A DNA stretch of 64,000 bases from Neomicrococcus lactis (GCF_014200305.1 NZ_JACHBL010000001.1:2356001-2420000); one strand, 5' to 3'. Shown: positions 1 through 13,069, counted from the stretch's first letter. Translations and numbers: made by a program. Notes: generated from the sequence alone by a model not told the origin.

Positions 1-184
1 CGGCTGCGCTTAAGTGGCGCTAGTAGGCCCATGCGTGGCATCGTGGCAGTAGTTCGTCGAGGCAGTCTGGAGTCTCCATTGCTACGCGAATCCATAGAAA
101 TATTGCAGGATTCTGCGCACCAGATACTGATAGGCCGTATGGAATAAGAGCGATTGCGGCGCCTATTTATTAAGCGGGAGACCC

Positions 185-247
185 TTGACAAGCCTTGTGA
201 CTCTCAGCACACTGTTCAGTAGTCTGCAACATATATCAGACTAATAT
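185..247 (+). promoter_or_regulatory. fdhA upstream region: TTGACA box and inverted repeat
   Basis: A perfect TTGACA lies at 185-190. A 7-bp inverted repeat, TAGTCTG at 220-226 and CAGACTA at 237-243, has a 10-nt spacer and overlaps a TAATAT box at 242-247. The repeat resembles a GntR-type operator and may belong to the nearby FCD regulator, but this is inference. Bases 1-184 hold no recognisable gene. Confidence 0.4.
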
Positions 248-269
248 TTTAGAGTCCGGAGGTTTAGGC

Positions 270-1484
270 ATGGGCAATAAAGCCGTCAGCTACGCAGGCC
301 CGGGAAAAGTCGAAGTTATCGACACTCCATACCCTGACTTTGTGCTTCACGATGGTCCCGGTGTTCATCCGGCTAACGTAGGTCGCAAGGTCAATCACGG
401 CGTCATTCTCAAGACAATCGCCACCAATATTTGTGGTTCGGACCAGCACATGGTGCGAGGACGCACTACGGCGCCGGTAGGCCTGGTACTTGGTCACGAG
501 ATCACTGGTGAGGTGGTTGAGGTTGGCCCCGACGTTGAGTACTTGAAGGTCGGAGACATCGTTTCCGTTCCGTTCAACATCTCGTGCGGCCGTTGCCGTA
601 ACTGTAAAGAGGGGCAGACGGGCATTTGCTTGAACGTGAACCCTGACCGTCCAGGTTCTGCATACGGATACGTGGATATGGGTGGCTGGGTAGGCGGTCA
701 GGCTGAATACGTCTTGGTTCCTTACGCTGACTGGAACGCTCTCAAGTTCCCTGATCGCGATCAGGCACTTGAGAAGATCCTCGACCTCACCATGCTTTCG
801 GACATTTTCCCCACCGGCTTCCACGGTGCTGTTGGTGCCGGAGTGACGCTGGGATCCACGGTCTACGTTGCCGGTGCAGGACCTGTTGGCCTAGCGGCCG
901 CAACGTCCGCCCAATTGCTGGGCGCCGCCGTCGTTATTGTGGGAGACCTCAACAAGGACCGCTTGGCGCAAGCCCGCAGCTTCGGCTGTGAAACGGTAGA
1001 TGTCTCGCTGGGCAACCCAGCAGACCAAATCGAGCAACTTTTGGGAACGCCTGAAGTTGACTGCGGTATTGACGCAGTGGGCTTCGAAGCGCGCGGCCAC
1101 GGTAGCGCGGCCGGTACCGAGCAGCCGGCGACGGTCCTGAACTCGCTCATGGAAATCACTCGCGCCGGCGGCCGTTTGGGTATTCCGGGCCTCTACGTGA
1201 CGGGTGACCCAGGAGCAACGGATGAGGCCGCCAAGGTGGGCTCGCTGTCCATGCGCTTTGGCCTGGGCTTCGCCAAATCTCACACGTTCGTCACGGGTCA
1301 GTGCCCAGTGATGAAGTACAACCGCGGGTTGATGCACGCGATCTTGAGCGACAAGGTGTCTATCGCCAAGAACGTCAAGGCAACCCCGATCTCCTTGGAC
1401 AAGGCACCTGAAGGCTATGCAGCCTTCGACGAAGGCGCAGCACGCAAATTCGTCCTAGACCCCCACGGAATGATCAAAATCTAA
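270..1484 (+). CDS. fdhA: Glutathione-independent formaldehyde dehydrogenase (zinc ADH family)
   Basis: The 404-residue product is a zinc-dependent, NAD-linked medium-chain dehydrogenase of the FdhA type, which oxidises formaldehyde in the cytoplasm. Seen: catalytic zinc region NICGSDQHM (about residue 55) and GHEITGEVVEVG (about 75); structural zinc cysteines in CGRCRNCKEGQTGIC (about 108-122); Rossmann nucleotide motif VAGAGPVGLAAA (about 200). The length is normal for FdhA. The ATG follows a strong GGAGG at 257-263. The neighbours (BCCT transporter, dimethylglycine oxidase) give it a clear role: demethylation of betaine, dimethylglycine and sarcosine releases formaldehyde or methylene-THF. 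A dismutase-type FdhA cannot be excluded from sequence alone. Confidence 0.92.
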   Translation: MGNKAVSYAGPGKVEVIDTPYPDFVLHDGPGVHPANVGRKVNHGVILKTIATNICGSDQHMVRGRTTAPVGLVLGHEITGEVVEVGPDVEYLKVGDIVSVPFNISCGRCRNCKEGQTGICLNVNPDRPGSAYGYVDMGGWVGGQAEYVLVPYADWNALKFPDRDQALEKILDLTMLSDIFPTGFHGAVGAGVTLGSTVYVAGAGPVGLAAATSAQLLGAAVVIVGDLNKDRLAQARSFGCETVDVSLGNPADQIEQLLGTPEVDCGIDAVGFEARGHGSAAGTEQPATVLNSLMEITRAGGRLGIPGLYVTGDPGATDEAAKVGSLSMRFGLGFAKSHTFVTGQCPVMKYNRGLMHAILSDKVSIAKNVKATPISLDKAPEGYAAFDEGAARKFVLDPHGMIKI

Positions 1485-1494
1485 CGCGTGCTGC

Positions 1495-1527
1495 TCGGCC
1501 ATGAACGGATTACCGACTCATGGCCGA
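1495..1527 (+). terminator. Hairpin after fdhA
   Basis: A perfect 10-bp inverted repeat (TCGGCCATGA at 1495-1504, TCATGGCCGA at 1518-1527) with a 13-nt loop lies 11 nt after the fdhA stop. It has no T-tract, so intrinsic termination would be weak; processing or attenuation is possible. Confidence 0.5.
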
Positions 1528-1681
1528 GATGGCGCCATCACTCCACCATTCGGCGAACGCTGCGCGGAACTTCTCCGCGAAGCAAAGGTTGAGAGCCGTG
1601 AGTCTCAGCTGGTAGGAGGTGCCTAGCCTCAATCTTTCATCTTGCGCAATCAGTGTGCAACCCAAAATTCATCACTCAGGC

Positions 1682-1720
1682 GACGCGGCGTCGTCGTACT
1701 CAAGAAAACGACGCCGCGTC
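1682..1720 (+). promoter_or_regulatory. 13-bp perfect hairpin in BCCT gene leader
   Basis: GACGCGGCGTCGT (1682-1694) and its exact reverse complement (1708-1720) flank a 13-nt loop. The hairpin ends only a few bases before the ribosome site GGAGG at about 1727-1731, so it would sit in the 5' leader of the transporter mRNA. Its left arm also carries the dispersed TACGACGACGC motif (minus strand, 1685-1698). A role in translation or transcription control is inferred. Confidence 0.6.
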
Positions 1721-1738
1721 CCTAACGGAGGAAAAGCC

Positions 1739-3547
1739 GTGAATAAACCAGGCACAACCAAGATCGAGAGAAATCTCTTCGACGAATTCCGCAAGGCGAT
1801 TAGCCGCAAGCCAGAAAACTACTCACAATCTGGCACGGACAAATGGATTATAGGCATTGCCGGCGCCATTGCAATCTCATTCATCATTTGGGGCTTCGCA
1901 TCCCCAGAAGGTCTAGGCGTCGCCGCGAGCGCCGCTCTTGACTGGGTCATGACCAACACGGGCTGGCTGTTTGTCAGCGCCGCCGCGTTCTTCGCGACGT
2001 TCGTGGTGGTCGTAGCTTTCAATAGCTTCGGCCGCATCCCACTGGGCAAGGACGGCGAGAAGCCGCAGTTCAGCACCACTTCGTGGATTTCCATGATGTT
2101 CGCCACCGGTATGGGCATCGGCCTGGTGTTCTACGGTGTGGGTGAACCTCTGTTCTTCTACATGTCGCCTCCGCCAGGCACCGTGGACGGTTCCACGGAT
2201 GCCGCGCTGGGTACCGCCATGGGCACCACGCTCTTCCACTGGACCCTGTTCCCGTGGGCGATGTACGCCATTGTGGGGCTCGGAATGGCCTACAGCTGCT
2301 ACCGCATGGGACGCCCGCAGTTGTTCTCCGCAATGTTCGTGCCGATTTTCGGCGAGCGTGTTGTCCATGGTGCGGGCGGCCGTACCATCAACATCCTCGC
2401 CATCCTGGCGACGCTTTTCGGCTCCGCATGTTCGCTGGGTCTTGGCGCGCTGCAGATTGCCGGCGGTATTGAATCCGGCGGCTTCATGAGCAACGTCGGG
2501 TCATCTCTGGTGGTGGTCATCATCGCCATTCTGACGGCGCTGTTCGTAGCCTCCGCCGTGTCCGGCATTGAGCGCGGCATCCAGTGGCTCTCCAACGCCA
2601 ACATGGTGCTCGCCGTGATTCTTGCAGTTCTCGTGTTCATCGGCGGACCGACGCTCTTCATCCTGAACGTCATCCCGAACTCGATCGGTTCCTTCATCAG
2701 CGACCTCCCGGCCATGGCTTCCCGCACGGCGGCCTCCGGTGACGTTGCCACCTGGTTGTCCTCGTGGACCGTCTTCTACTGGGCCTGGTGGGTGTCATGG
2801 GCACCATTCGTGGGCTTGTTCATTGCACGTATTTCCCGTGGCCGCACCATCCGCCAGTTCGTGACCGGCGTGCTGTTGGTTCCATCGATCGTGACGCTGC
2901 TCTGGTTCGCCATCTTCGGTGGCGGCGCGATTGGTCTGCAAGAGCGTGCTGAGCGTGCGAAGGACATGGGAGGCGCGTTGGCCCAGATGGTGGACGGCGC
3001 TCCGAACATTGACTTCAACTCGGTGCTCTTCGACTACCTCGGCGCTCTCTCGCTTCCTGACTGGCTCAAGGCCACCATGCTGGTGGTCACCGTGATCCTC
3101 ATTGCGATCTTCTTCGTGACCGGCGCTGACTCAGCGTCGATCGTGATGGGCGCATTGTCTGAGAACGGTGCCGAGCACCCTTCCAAGAAGTCCATCATCT
3201 TCTGGGGCTCGTCCGTGGGTGCCGTGGCAGCAGTCATGCTGTTGGCCGGTGGTGATCATCCGGCGGCCGCGCTGAACGGCCTCAAGAACATCACGATTGT
3301 CTCGGCTCTGCCGTTCGTGATTGTCATGCTCCTGCTCTGTGCCGCCATTTGGAAGGATCTTAGTAGGGATCCGCTGGTGCTGAAGAACAAGGTGGCCCAG
3401 GAGGTTCTGGAGCAGTCCGTGGTTCAGGGCGTTGAGCGTCACGAGACGGGCGAGTTCAGCCTGCTGACTACCGAGATTGAAATTGTTCAGCCCGCTGGTT
3501 CCGCCGCGGATGACGATGATCTCTACGAGAAGGACGCTGTGCGTTAG
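1739..3547 (+). CDS. BCCT family transporter (betaine/choline/carnitine type)
   Basis: A 602-residue, 12-TM secondary transporter of the BCCT family, which takes up quaternary ammonium compounds with Na+ or H+. Family signatures are visible: GMGIGLVFYGVGEPLFF in the early TM region, WTVFYWAWWVSWAPFVGLFIARISRGRTIR (a conserved Trp-rich BCCT block, here described by its ends WTVFYW and GRTIR, about residues 340-370) and VTGADSASIVMG near TM10. The frame is open back to 1619, but GTG at 1739 is preferred because GGAGGAAAAGCC precedes it and an upstream start would code through the 13-bp hairpin. Its place between fdhA and the dimethylglycine oxidase suggests betaine or dimethylglycine as substrate. 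Confidence 0.9.
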   Translation: MNKPGTTKIERNLFDEFRKAISRKPENYSQSGTDKWIIGIAGAIAISFIIWGFASPEGLGVAASAALDWVMTNTGWLFVSAAAFFATFVVVVAFNSFGRIPLGKDGEKPQFSTTSWISMMFATGMGIGLVFYGVGEPLFFYMSPPPGTVDGSTDAALGTAMGTTLFHWTLFPWAMYAIVGLGMAYSCYRMGRPQLFSAMFVPIFGERVVHGAGGRTINILAILATLFGSACSLGLGALQIAGGIESGGFMSNVGSSLVVVIIAILTALFVASAVSGIERGIQWLSNANMVLAVILAVLVFIGGPTLFILNVIPNSIGSFISDLPAMASRTAASGDVATWLSSWTVFYWAWWVSWAPFVGLFIARISRGRTIRQFVTGVLLVPSIVTLLWFAIFGGGAIGLQERAERAKDMGGALAQMVDGAPNIDFNSVLFDYLGALSLPDWLKATMLVVTVILIAIFFVTGADSASIVMGALSENGAEHPSKKSIIFWGSSVGAVAAVMLLAGGDHPAAALNGLKNITIVSALPFVIVMLLLCAAIWKDLSRDPLVLKNKVAQEVLEQSVVQGVERHETGEFSLLTTEIEIVQPAGSAADDDDLYEKDAVR

Positions 3548-3576
3548 TTTTCTTGATTACGACGGCGAAGCCCTGA

Positions 3577-3619
3577 CTTTCAGTCCCTGCCCTGTAGAGG
3601 GTGGGGACTGAAAGTTTTT
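3577..3619 (+). terminator. Intrinsic terminator after BCCT gene
   Basis: CTTTCAGTCCC (3577-3587) pairs perfectly with GGGACTGAAAG (3604-3614) and is followed by TTTTT at 3615-3619. It ends the BCCT transcript and separates it from the convergent gntR gene. Confidence 0.9.
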
Positions 3620-3675
3620 AAGGGGCGATGTTGCGGAGAGCTTTAGCCCCCGGAGGTCACTTAGACAGTCGGAGC

Positions 3676-4353
3676 CTAGACGTTCAGGAGCGCTTCGCGG
3701 ACGGCCACTTCGAAGTCCTTGACGTGGTGCTCGGCGAGATCAGCGGCTTTGGCCTCGTCGCCATCGATGATGGCCTGCAGGAGCGCCAGGTGTTCTTTCA
3801 CATGGGTGCTCATGCGGGGGAGACGGTCAACCACCATGCACCAGATACGGGTGGCCAGGTTGCTTTGACGAATGAGGACGTCTTCGAGGTACGGGTTGCC
3901 GCACGCGCGGTAGATGGCGCGGTGGACACCGGCGTCAAAGGTGAGCAGCTCGGTAGTGGTGGCGTTTTGGACATCAAACTCTTCGATGTCGCGCTTGGTT
4001 TCGCGCAGCTCGTCACGCATGGCGGCGGTGGCCACGCGGGCGGCACGAGCCGCGGCGGCAGGTTCTAGCTGCTGGCGGATTTCGGAGACGAACGCGAGGT
4101 CGCTGACCTCAACGCGGGTCGCGAAGGTGCCACGCTTGGGGTAGGTCACCACGAGCTTGTCTACTTCAAGGCGCTTGAGTGCTTCGCGCACGGGGGTGCG
4201 CCCGATGCCCAATTCGCTGATGATCTGCTCATCGTGGATGGGGTCGCCGGGGTAAATGCGCAGAGTCACGAGCATCTGAAGAATTTGCTCGTACGCGATG
4301 TCCGCCATGGACGCGCCGTTCGACCTGGGCTGGGATGCCAGAGCCTGCGCCAC
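3676..4353 (-). CDS. GntR family regulator, FCD subfamily
   Basis: A 225-residue DNA-binding regulator. The N-terminal winged helix holds the GntR signature GIGRTPVREALKRLEVDKLV (about residues 50-69). The C-terminal all-helical FCD ligand domain (about 95-220) has the metal-binding pattern D..H..I near FDAGVHRAIYRACGNPYL and later histidines in STHVKEHLALLQAI. The start is GTG at 4353. It is divergent from the dimethylglycine oxidase gene, with a palindrome in the shared intergenic region, so local control of betaine or dimethylglycine catabolism is likely. The ligand is not readable from sequence. Confidence 0.88.
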   Translation of the reverse strand: MAQALASQPRSNGASMADIAYEQILQMLVTLRIYPGDPIHDEQIISELGIGRTPVREALKRLEVDKLVVTYPKRGTFATRVEVSDLAFVSEIRQQLEPAAAARAARVATAAMRDELRETKRDIEEFDVQNATTTELLTFDAGVHRAIYRACGNPYLEDVLIRQSNLATRIWCMVVDRLPRMSTHVKEHLALLQAIIDGDEAKAADLAEHHVKDFEVAVREALLNV

Positions 4354-4418
4354 TTTTTACCCTCTTTCAAAAATCAGTCCGGAGAAACTCTTGACCAAGA
4401 AATTGCTGTGACTTAGGC

Positions 4419-4435
4419 TACTAGAAACTCTAGTA
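4419..4435. promoter_or_regulatory. Palindromic operator between gntR and dimethylglycine oxidase
   Basis: TACTAGA-AAC-TCTAGTA is a perfect 7-bp inverted repeat with a 3-nt spacer. It lies between divergent genes and overlaps AT-rich -10-like sequence (TATATA at 4434-4439). Size and position fit an FCD-GntR dimer site; binding is inferred. Confidence 0.55.
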
Positions 4436-4440
4436 TATAA

Positions 4441-7035
<2,595 letters not shown>

Positions 7036-7040
7036 TTTCG

Positions 7041-7076
7041 CAGCTGGTACCTTCCACGTTTGGGGGCTACCAGCTG
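7041..7076. terminator. Bidirectional hairpin between convergent genes
   Basis: CAGCTGGTA (7041-7049) and TACCAGCTG (7068-7076) form a 9-bp perfect stem 6 nt after the oxidase stop; the right arm lies in the last codons of guaB1. It is a likely shared terminator without a clear T-run. Confidence 0.45.
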
Positions 7077-8524
7077 GACTCGCGTGGGCGGCCTTCGTCG
7101 TAGCCAGCAGCTGACTGGACTCCGACGATGGCCCGCTCGCGGAACTCCTCAATCGAGCGAGAACCTGCGTAGGTGAAGGACGAACGAACGCCGGAGATGA
7201 TTCCGTCGATCAAGTCCTCAACACCTGGGCGCTCCGGATCCAAAAACATCTTGGAGTGGGAGATGCCTTCTTCGAAGAGCGCCATGCGCGCACGGTCGAA
7301 GGCGGAGGCGTCCTTGGTGCGGTTCTTGACGGCACGAGCCGAAGCCATGCCGAAGGACTCCTTGTAGAGCTTGCCGTTGGAATCCTGCATGAGATCGCCA
7401 GCGGACTCGTGAGTTCCGGCGAACCAGGAACCGATCATCACGTTTGCGGCACCGGCGGCCAACGCCAGGGCGACGTCGCGAGGGTACTTCACGCCACCAT
7501 CAGCCCAGACGCTCGCTCCTAGATCCGTGGCAGTCTGCGCGCACTCGAGCACGGCCGAGAACTGCGGGCGGCCCACCCCGGTCATCATGCGAGTGGTGCA
7601 CATAGCGCCCGGGCCCACGCCGACCTTAATGATGTCTGCACCTGCGGAAACCAACTCATCCACGCCTCGCGCGGACACGATGTTTCCAGCAACAATCTGG
7701 ATACGACGGCCGGTCTTATCCGCGAATGCATCGCGAGCGGCCACCGAATGGCCCAGCGCCTCAATCATCTTTTCCTGGTGACCGTGAGCAGTGTCCACCA
7801 CCAGCACGTCGGTTCCAGCTTCCAAAAGAGCATCGGCCTTGGACCGCACATCACCATTGATGCCAATCGCGCCGCCCACCAAGAGCTTTCCGGACGGATC
7901 CAGCGCCGGCGTGTAAATCGCCGAGCGCAGTACGCCCTTGCGCGTCAAGACGCCTGCAAGCTGGTCACCGTCGAGCACAGGAACCATGTTCAAGTGGCGA
8001 GAGGTGAGCTTGTCGAAGACATCGCGCAGGTCGGCATCAGCAGAGACGGTCACCATCTTGGTGTGCATGACCTCGGAAATCCGCGTAAAGCGATCTACCT
8101 CGTGGAGGTCGCGCAGGTTCACCACGCCGACAGGCGTGCCGTTCTCTACGACTACCGCCGCGCCATGCGCCCGCTTTCCGATCAGCGCTAGAGCCGAGGC
8201 AACGGCGTCGTCCGGGGAAACCGTAATAGGGGTCTCGAAAACCGGGTGCGCAGCCTTGACCTTCGCGATCATGTCCGCCACCGCAGCCTGGCTGATGTCC
8301 TGCGGAATAATCGCGATTCCGCCTCGACGTGCCATGGTTTCGGCCATACGGCGGCCCGTCACCGCGGTCATGTTGGAGGCCACGAGCGGAATGGTGGTGC
8401 CAATGTTGTCCGGTGTCTTCAGATCAACATCCAGACGGGACGTCACGGAAGAACGCGAAGGCACCATGAAAACGTCGTTGAAAGTGAGGTCATGGGCGGG
8501 GGTGACATCGTTAAGAAATTTCAC
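7067..8524 (-). CDS. guaB1: GuaB1 family IMP dehydrogenase-related protein (probable GMP reductase)
   Basis: A 485-residue TIM-barrel protein with two CBS domains inserted at about residues 95-205 (FETPITVSPDD, MHTKMVTVSADADLRDVF). Barrel motifs: LTFNDVFMVP, PLVASNMTAV, VDTAHGHQEKM, and the catalytic-loop Cys in KVGVGPGAMCTTRMMTGVG (about 300-318). This is the GuaB1 architecture common in actinobacteria. Family work on the mycobacterial GuaB1 points to GMP reductase activity (GMP to IMP) rather than IMP dehydrogenase; that assignment is transferred knowledge. It is a single gene, divergent from glgX. Confidence 0.88.
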   Translation of the reverse strand: MKFLNDVTPAHDLTFNDVFMVPSRSSVTSRLDVDLKTPDNIGTTIPLVASNMTAVTGRRMAETMARRGGIAIIPQDISQAAVADMIAKVKAAHPVFETPITVSPDDAVASALALIGKRAHGAAVVVENGTPVGVVNLRDLHEVDRFTRISEVMHTKMVTVSADADLRDVFDKLTSRHLNMVPVLDGDQLAGVLTRKGVLRSAIYTPALDPSGKLLVGGAIGINGDVRSKADALLEAGTDVLVVDTAHGHQEKMIEALGHSVAARDAFADKTGRRIQIVAGNIVSARGVDELVSAGADIIKVGVGPGAMCTTRMMTGVGRPQFSAVLECAQTATDLGASVWADGGVKYPRDVALALAAGAANVMIGSWFAGTHESAGDLMQDSNGKLYKESFGMASARAVKNRTKDASAFDRARMALFEEGISHSKMFLDPERPGVEDLIDGIISGVRSSFTYAGSRSIEEFRERAIVGVQSAAGYDEGRPRESSW

Positions 8525-8618
8525 CGTTCAAGCCTAACTAATAGAGGGAAGCGCAAGACTCCCGGTATATCGCGATAGGTTAAGGGCAGAGTACTAACGA
8601 ATACCTTGAGGAGAATTC

Positions 8619-10811
8619 GTGGAAATCTGGCCTGGAGAAGCGTACCCATTAGGCGCTACCTATGATGGCAACGGAACTAATTTCGCGATCTACTCAGAAG
8701 TCGCGGAAAAAGTAGAACTGTGCTTGTTTGACGATCAGGGCACCGAGTCCCGCGTTGAACTGACGGAAGTCGATGGCTACGTGTGGCATGGCTATGTACC
8801 CCACGTGATTCCCGGCCATCGCTACGGCTACCGTGTCCACGGTCCGTACGATCCCGCCAACGGGCACCGCTGCAACCCCAACAAGCTCCTGTTGGACCCG
8901 TACGCGAAGGCCGTTGAAGGTGAAATCGATTGGGATCAGTCCCTCTTCAGCTACAACTGGGGCGACGAAAACTCCTTCAACGATCAGGATTCTGCCGGCC
9001 ATGCCATGAAGGGCATTGTGGTGAATCCGTTCTTCGACTGGTCCGGTGACCGCAAGCCACGCACGCCGTATCACCAGTCCGTGATTTACGAAGCCCACGT
9101 CAAGGGCCTCACCGAACTGCACCCGGACGTCCCGGAGGAACTCCGCGGCACTTACGCCGGTGTGGCTCACCCGGCCGTGATCGCGCACTTGCAGAAGCTG
9201 GGCATCACCGCGATTGAACTCATGCCCGTGCACCAGTTCGTCAACGACAGCACGCTGCAGGAAAAAGGCCTCTCAAACTACTGGGGCTACAACACCATTG
9301 GATTCTTCGCTCCCCACAATAAGTACAGCTCCACGGGGGACGCGGGCCAGCAGGTTCAAGAGTTCAAGGCCATGGTCAAGGCGCTGCACATTGCGGGCAT
9401 CGAAGTGATTCTGGACGTGGTGTACAACCACACGGCTGAGGGCAACCAGATGGGCCCCACGTTGTCCATGCGCGGCATCGACAACCAGGCGTACTACCGC
9501 CTGGAAGAGAGCGACAAGCGCTACTACACGGACTACACCGGCACCGGTAACTCGATCAACGTCCGCAACCCGCATGCCATCCAGTTGCTCATGGACAGCT
9601 TGCGCTATTGGGCGATCGAGATGCGTGTGGACGGTTTCCGCTTTGACCTCGCGTCCACCCTGGCTCGCGAGTTCTATGACGTAGACAAGCTCTCCACGTT
9701 CTTCGAACTCATTCAGCAGGACCCGGTGATCAGCCAGGTCAAGCTCATTGCCGAGCCGTGGGACATTGGTCCCGGCGGCTACCAAGTGGGTAACTTCCCG
9801 CCGCAATGGACGGAATGGAACGGCAAGTACCGCGATACCGTGCGTGATTTCTGGCGCGGAGAACGCTCGTCGCTCGGCGAATTCGCGTCCCGCATTTCGG
9901 GTTCCGCGGACCTCTACGAGCACTCCGGCCGCCGCCCAGTGGCGTCCATCAACTTCGTCACCGCTCACGATGGCTTCACGATGCGAGACCTCGTCTCCTA
10001 CAACGAGAAGCACAATGAGGCCAACGGCGAGAACAACAACGACGGCGAATCCCACAACCGTTCATGGAACAGTGGTGTGGAAGGACCCACGGATGATCCC
10101 GAGGTCCTCGCCATCCGCGCGCGGCAGCAGCGAAACTTCATTGCCACGCTGATGCTGAGCCAGGGCGTTCCGATGCTCTGCCACGGCGACGAATTGGGCC
10201 GCACCCAGAACGGCAACAACAACGGCTATGCGCAGGATTCTGAGCTGACGTGGATTGACTGGGAGAAGGCGGATACCCCGCTGCTCGAGTTCACTGCCGC
10301 GGTAGCCAAGCTGCGCGCTGAGCACCCGACCTTCCGGCGTCGTCGGTTCTTCGACGGCCGCCAAGTTGAAGTGGAAGACGGTGCGGATCTGCCGGATATC
10401 CTCTGGTTCGGCACGGACGGCAAGTCCATGTCCGCCGAGGCATGGAACGCCAACACCCCGGCCTCCGTGGGCATGTTCCTGAACGGTTACGGCATTCGGT
10501 CCACCGATTTCCGCGGTCAGCCCATATCGGACAAGAACTTCTTGCTCTACTTCAATGGGCATTTTGAGGACGTGGATATCACTATCCCGTCTGAGAAGTT
10601 CGCCAAGGGCTGGGACATTGTGGTGGACACGGCGGGAACCAGTGCGGATTCGCAGGTTCTTGCGGCGGGTTCAACGTTCAAAATCACTGCGCGCTCCATG
10701 ATTGTGCTGCGCGAGCATGAAGACGTAGAAGTTGATACGGACCACTCCGTCGCGGCTTCGCTCGCGGCGATGGCGGGATCGGTGAGCCAGAAATCGGAGA
10801 CCATGTCGTGA
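8619..10811 (+). CDS. glgX: Glycogen debranching enzyme GlgX/TreX
   Basis: A 730-residue GH13 enzyme hydrolysing alpha-1,6 branches of glycogen and releasing linear maltodextrins. An N-terminal CBM48 (about 10-110) precedes the catalytic barrel with conserved regions [10 protein letters not shown] (I), [12 protein letters not shown] with nucleophile Asp (II), LIAEPWD with the acid/base Glu (III) and FVTAHDGFT (IV). GAGGAG-like ribosome sequence precedes the first codon. It is first in the trehalose operon; its GTGA overlap with treY shows translational coupling. Confidence 0.95.
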   Translation: MEIWPGEAYPLGATYDGNGTNFAIYSEVAEKVELCLFDDQGTESRVELTEVDGYVWHGYVPHVIPGHRYGYRVHGPYDPANGHRCNPNKLLLDPYAKAVEGEIDWDQSLFSYNWGDENSFNDQDSAGHAMKGIVVNPFFDWSGDRKPRTPYHQSVIYEAHVKGLTELHPDVPEELRGTYAGVAHPAVIAHLQKLGITAIELMPVHQFVNDSTLQEKGLSNYWGYNTIGFFAPHNKYSSTGDAGQQVQEFKAMVKALHIAGIEVILDVVYNHTAEGNQMGPTLSMRGIDNQAYYRLEESDKRYYTDYTGTGNSINVRNPHAIQLLMDSLRYWAIEMRVDGFRFDLASTLAREFYDVDKLSTFFELIQQDPVISQVKLIAEPWDIGPGGYQVGNFPPQWTEWNGKYRDTVRDFWRGERSSLGEFASRISGSADLYEHSGRRPVASINFVTAHDGFTMRDLVSYNEKHNEANGENNNDGESHNRSWNSGVEGPTDDPEVLAIRARQQRNFIATLMLSQGVPMLCHGDELGRTQNGNNNGYAQDSELTWIDWEKADTPLLEFTAAVAKLRAEHPTFRRRRFFDGRQVEVEDGADLPDILWFGTDGKSMSAEAWNANTPASVGMFLNGYGIRSTDFRGQPISDKNFLLYFNGHFEDVDITIPSEKFAKGWDIVVDTAGTSADSQVLAAGSTFKITARSMIVLREHEDVEVDTDHSVAASLAAMAGSVSQKSETMS

Positions 10812-13069
10812 GAATCCCCGCGAGCACGTACCGCCTCCAAATTCGTGAGAGCTTCACGCTCTTCGACGCCGCCGAGCTAGTTCCGTACCTGCGCGATCTG
10901 GGCAGCGATTGGGTCTATCTCTCACCTATCCTGACCGCCACGCAGGGCTCGGATCACGGCTACGACGTTGTTGATTTCACCACCGTGGATCCGTCTCGCG
11001 GGGGTCCCGAGGGCCTCAAAGCGCTCGCGGACGCCGCGCATGCGGCGGGTATGGGCGTGCTTGTGGACATCGTCCCCAACCACATGGGCGTCGCGGATCA
11101 TTCCGCGAACGCTTGGTGGTGGGACTTGCTTACGCATGGCAAGAATTCGCGGTACGCTGCGGCGTTTGACGTGGATTGGGCCGCTGGCAACGGCAAAATT
11201 CGGCTTCCCGTGCTGGGTGACAGTCCGGAGGAACTTCAGCATCTTGAGTACGACGACGCAGCTCGCCTGGTGCGGTACTTCGACAAGACATTCCCTCTTG
11301 CCCCCGGGACGGACGCCTCGGCTGCCGGACTGGCCGATCAGCACTACGAGCTCGTGTCATGGCGCGAGGCCGACGCCACGTTGAACTACCGCCGCTTCTT
11401 CGGCGTGACCACGCTTGCGGGCGTGCGCGTGGAAGAGCCGTGGGTCTTCGACGAAGCCCACGCCGAAATCAAGCGCTGGTTCAATGAAGGACTCGTAGAT
11501 GGACTGCGCGTGGATCATCCGGATGGCCTCGCGGATCCGCAAGGGTATTTGGACCGGCTGGCCGAGTTGACCGGTGGCGCCTACGTGCTGGTGGAGAAGA
11601 TCCTGGAGCCGGGAGAGAAGCTTCCCGAGTCCTGGAAGACCGCCGGCACCACCGGCTACGACGCCCTCGCGACCGTGGACCGGCTCTTCGTGGATCCCTC
11701 CGGACGCGAGATCCTCACGGACATGGTTCCCGTGGAGCGGTACGCCGAAATGACGCATGACACCAAGCGTGGCATCGCGGATGGACTCTTGAATTCCGAA
11801 GTGCGGCGCCTCGCTCGGCTGGCTACTTCGTCTTTGCCGGACGTCGAGTTTGAGCAGCTCGTGGATGCCATCGCAGAGATTCTGGCAAGCTTCCCGGTGT
11901 ACCGCTCCTACTTGCCGGACCACGGCTCCGAGTATGTGGAAGAGGCTGTGATTGCGGCCCGTGTGCACCGTCCCGATCTGTCCGAACTCTTGGGGCGCGT
12001 GCGTCCGCTCTTGAGCGATTGCTCGCTCGAGTTCTCGAAGCGATTCCAGCAGACCTCCGGCATGATCATGGCCAAGGGCGTGGAGGACACTGCGTTTTAC
12101 CGTTACACGCGTTTGACCTCGCTCAACGAGGTGGGCGCCGACCCTTCGGTGTTCTCGATCGACCCTTTCGACGTCCACACACAACTGACGCACCGTCAGT
12201 TCCAGACGCCGCATTCCATGACCACGTTGTCCACGCATGACACCAAGCGGTCCGAGGACACTCGTGCCCGCATTTCGGTGTTGGCCGAAGTTCCGGCGGA
12301 CTGGGCAGGAACGCTGGCTCAGCTCGATGCCTTGGCGCCTCTCGGGGACAAAGCCTTTGCGGATCTCTTGTGGCAAGCGCTCATTGGGGCCTGGCCGCTG
12401 AGCCGCGAGCGCGCATGGGCGTACGCCGAAAAGGCGGCTCGCGAGGCCGGTAACTCCACTACGTGGACGGACCCGGACTCGGAGTTCGAGGCCAGGCTTC
12501 GTCATGCCGTCAACGCAGCCTTTGATGATGAGCGCGTCCGCGCGGTGATCGAGGACTTTGTGCAGCGCATCCAAGCGGCTGGTGAGTCCAATGCGCTTTC
12601 CGCCAAGCTCGTGCAGTTGACCATGCCCGGCGTCCCGGATGTGTATCAAGGCACCGAGCTCTGGGATTCCTCTCTTGTGGACCCAGACAACCGCCGTCCC
12701 GTGGAGTACGCGGAGCGCAAGGATCTCCTGCAGAACCCGGACGGGCATCCAAAGTTCGCACTGGTCCGCGCGGCCTTGCGTCTCAAGCGCGACAACCCGG
12801 ATTTGTTCACCACCTACGACGCCGTGACCATCGACGGACCCACGAAGGATCACGCCTTCGCGTTCGATCGCGGCGGAGCCATCACCGTGGTCACTCGCTT
12901 GCCGCTGGGCCTCGAGCGCAACGGCGGCTGGCAGGACACCGTACTCAAGCTCGCGGCCGGAACGTACCGCGACGAAATCACGGGTGCCACGCACAGCAGC
13001 GACGGCGAGCTTCTCGTGGCCGAGGTTCTCAAGGATGCTCCGGCCACGTTGTTGCGCCGCTTGGCCTAA
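10808..13069 (+). CDS. treY: Malto-oligosyltrehalose synthase TreY
   Basis: A 753-residue GH13 isomerase that turns the reducing-end alpha-1,4 bond of maltodextrins into the alpha,alpha-1,1 bond of trehalose. Seen: N-terminal PASTYRLQ-type start ([10 protein letters not shown]), DIVPNHMGV (region I), [13 protein letters not shown] (region II with nucleophile), VEKILEPGE with catalytic Glu (region III), and [14 protein letters not shown] (region IV). The GTG start overlaps the glgX stop by 4 nt. It works with TreZ and GlgX to make trehalose from glycogen. Confidence 0.95.
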   Translation: MRIPASTYRLQIRESFTLFDAAELVPYLRDLGSDWVYLSPILTATQGSDHGYDVVDFTTVDPSRGGPEGLKALADAAHAAGMGVLVDIVPNHMGVADHSANAWWWDLLTHGKNSRYAAAFDVDWAAGNGKIRLPVLGDSPEELQHLEYDDAARLVRYFDKTFPLAPGTDASAAGLADQHYELVSWREADATLNYRRFFGVTTLAGVRVEEPWVFDEAHAEIKRWFNEGLVDGLRVDHPDGLADPQGYLDRLAELTGGAYVLVEKILEPGEKLPESWKTAGTTGYDALATVDRLFVDPSGREILTDMVPVERYAEMTHDTKRGIADGLLNSEVRRLARLATSSLPDVEFEQLVDAIAEILASFPVYRSYLPDHGSEYVEEAVIAARVHRPDLSELLGRVRPLLSDCSLEFSKRFQQTSGMIMAKGVEDTAFYRYTRLTSLNEVGADPSVFSIDPFDVHTQLTHRQFQTPHSMTTLSTHDTKRSEDTRARISVLAEVPADWAGTLAQLDALAPLGDKAFADLLWQALIGAWPLSRERAWAYAEKAAREAGNSTTWTDPDSEFEARLRHAVNAAFDDERVRAVIEDFVQRIQAAGESNALSAKLVQLTMPGVPDVYQGTELWDSSLVDPDNRRPVEYAERKDLLQNPDGHPKFALVRAALRLKRDNPDLFTTYDAVTIDGPTKDHAFAFDRGGAITVVTRLPLGLERNGGWQDTVLKLAAGTYRDEITGATHSSDGELLVAEVLKDAPATLLRRLA

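Noticed and set aside
11357-12994. 545-codon minus-strand ORF opposite treY
   Set aside because: Antisense shadow; treY is unmistakable in the other strand.
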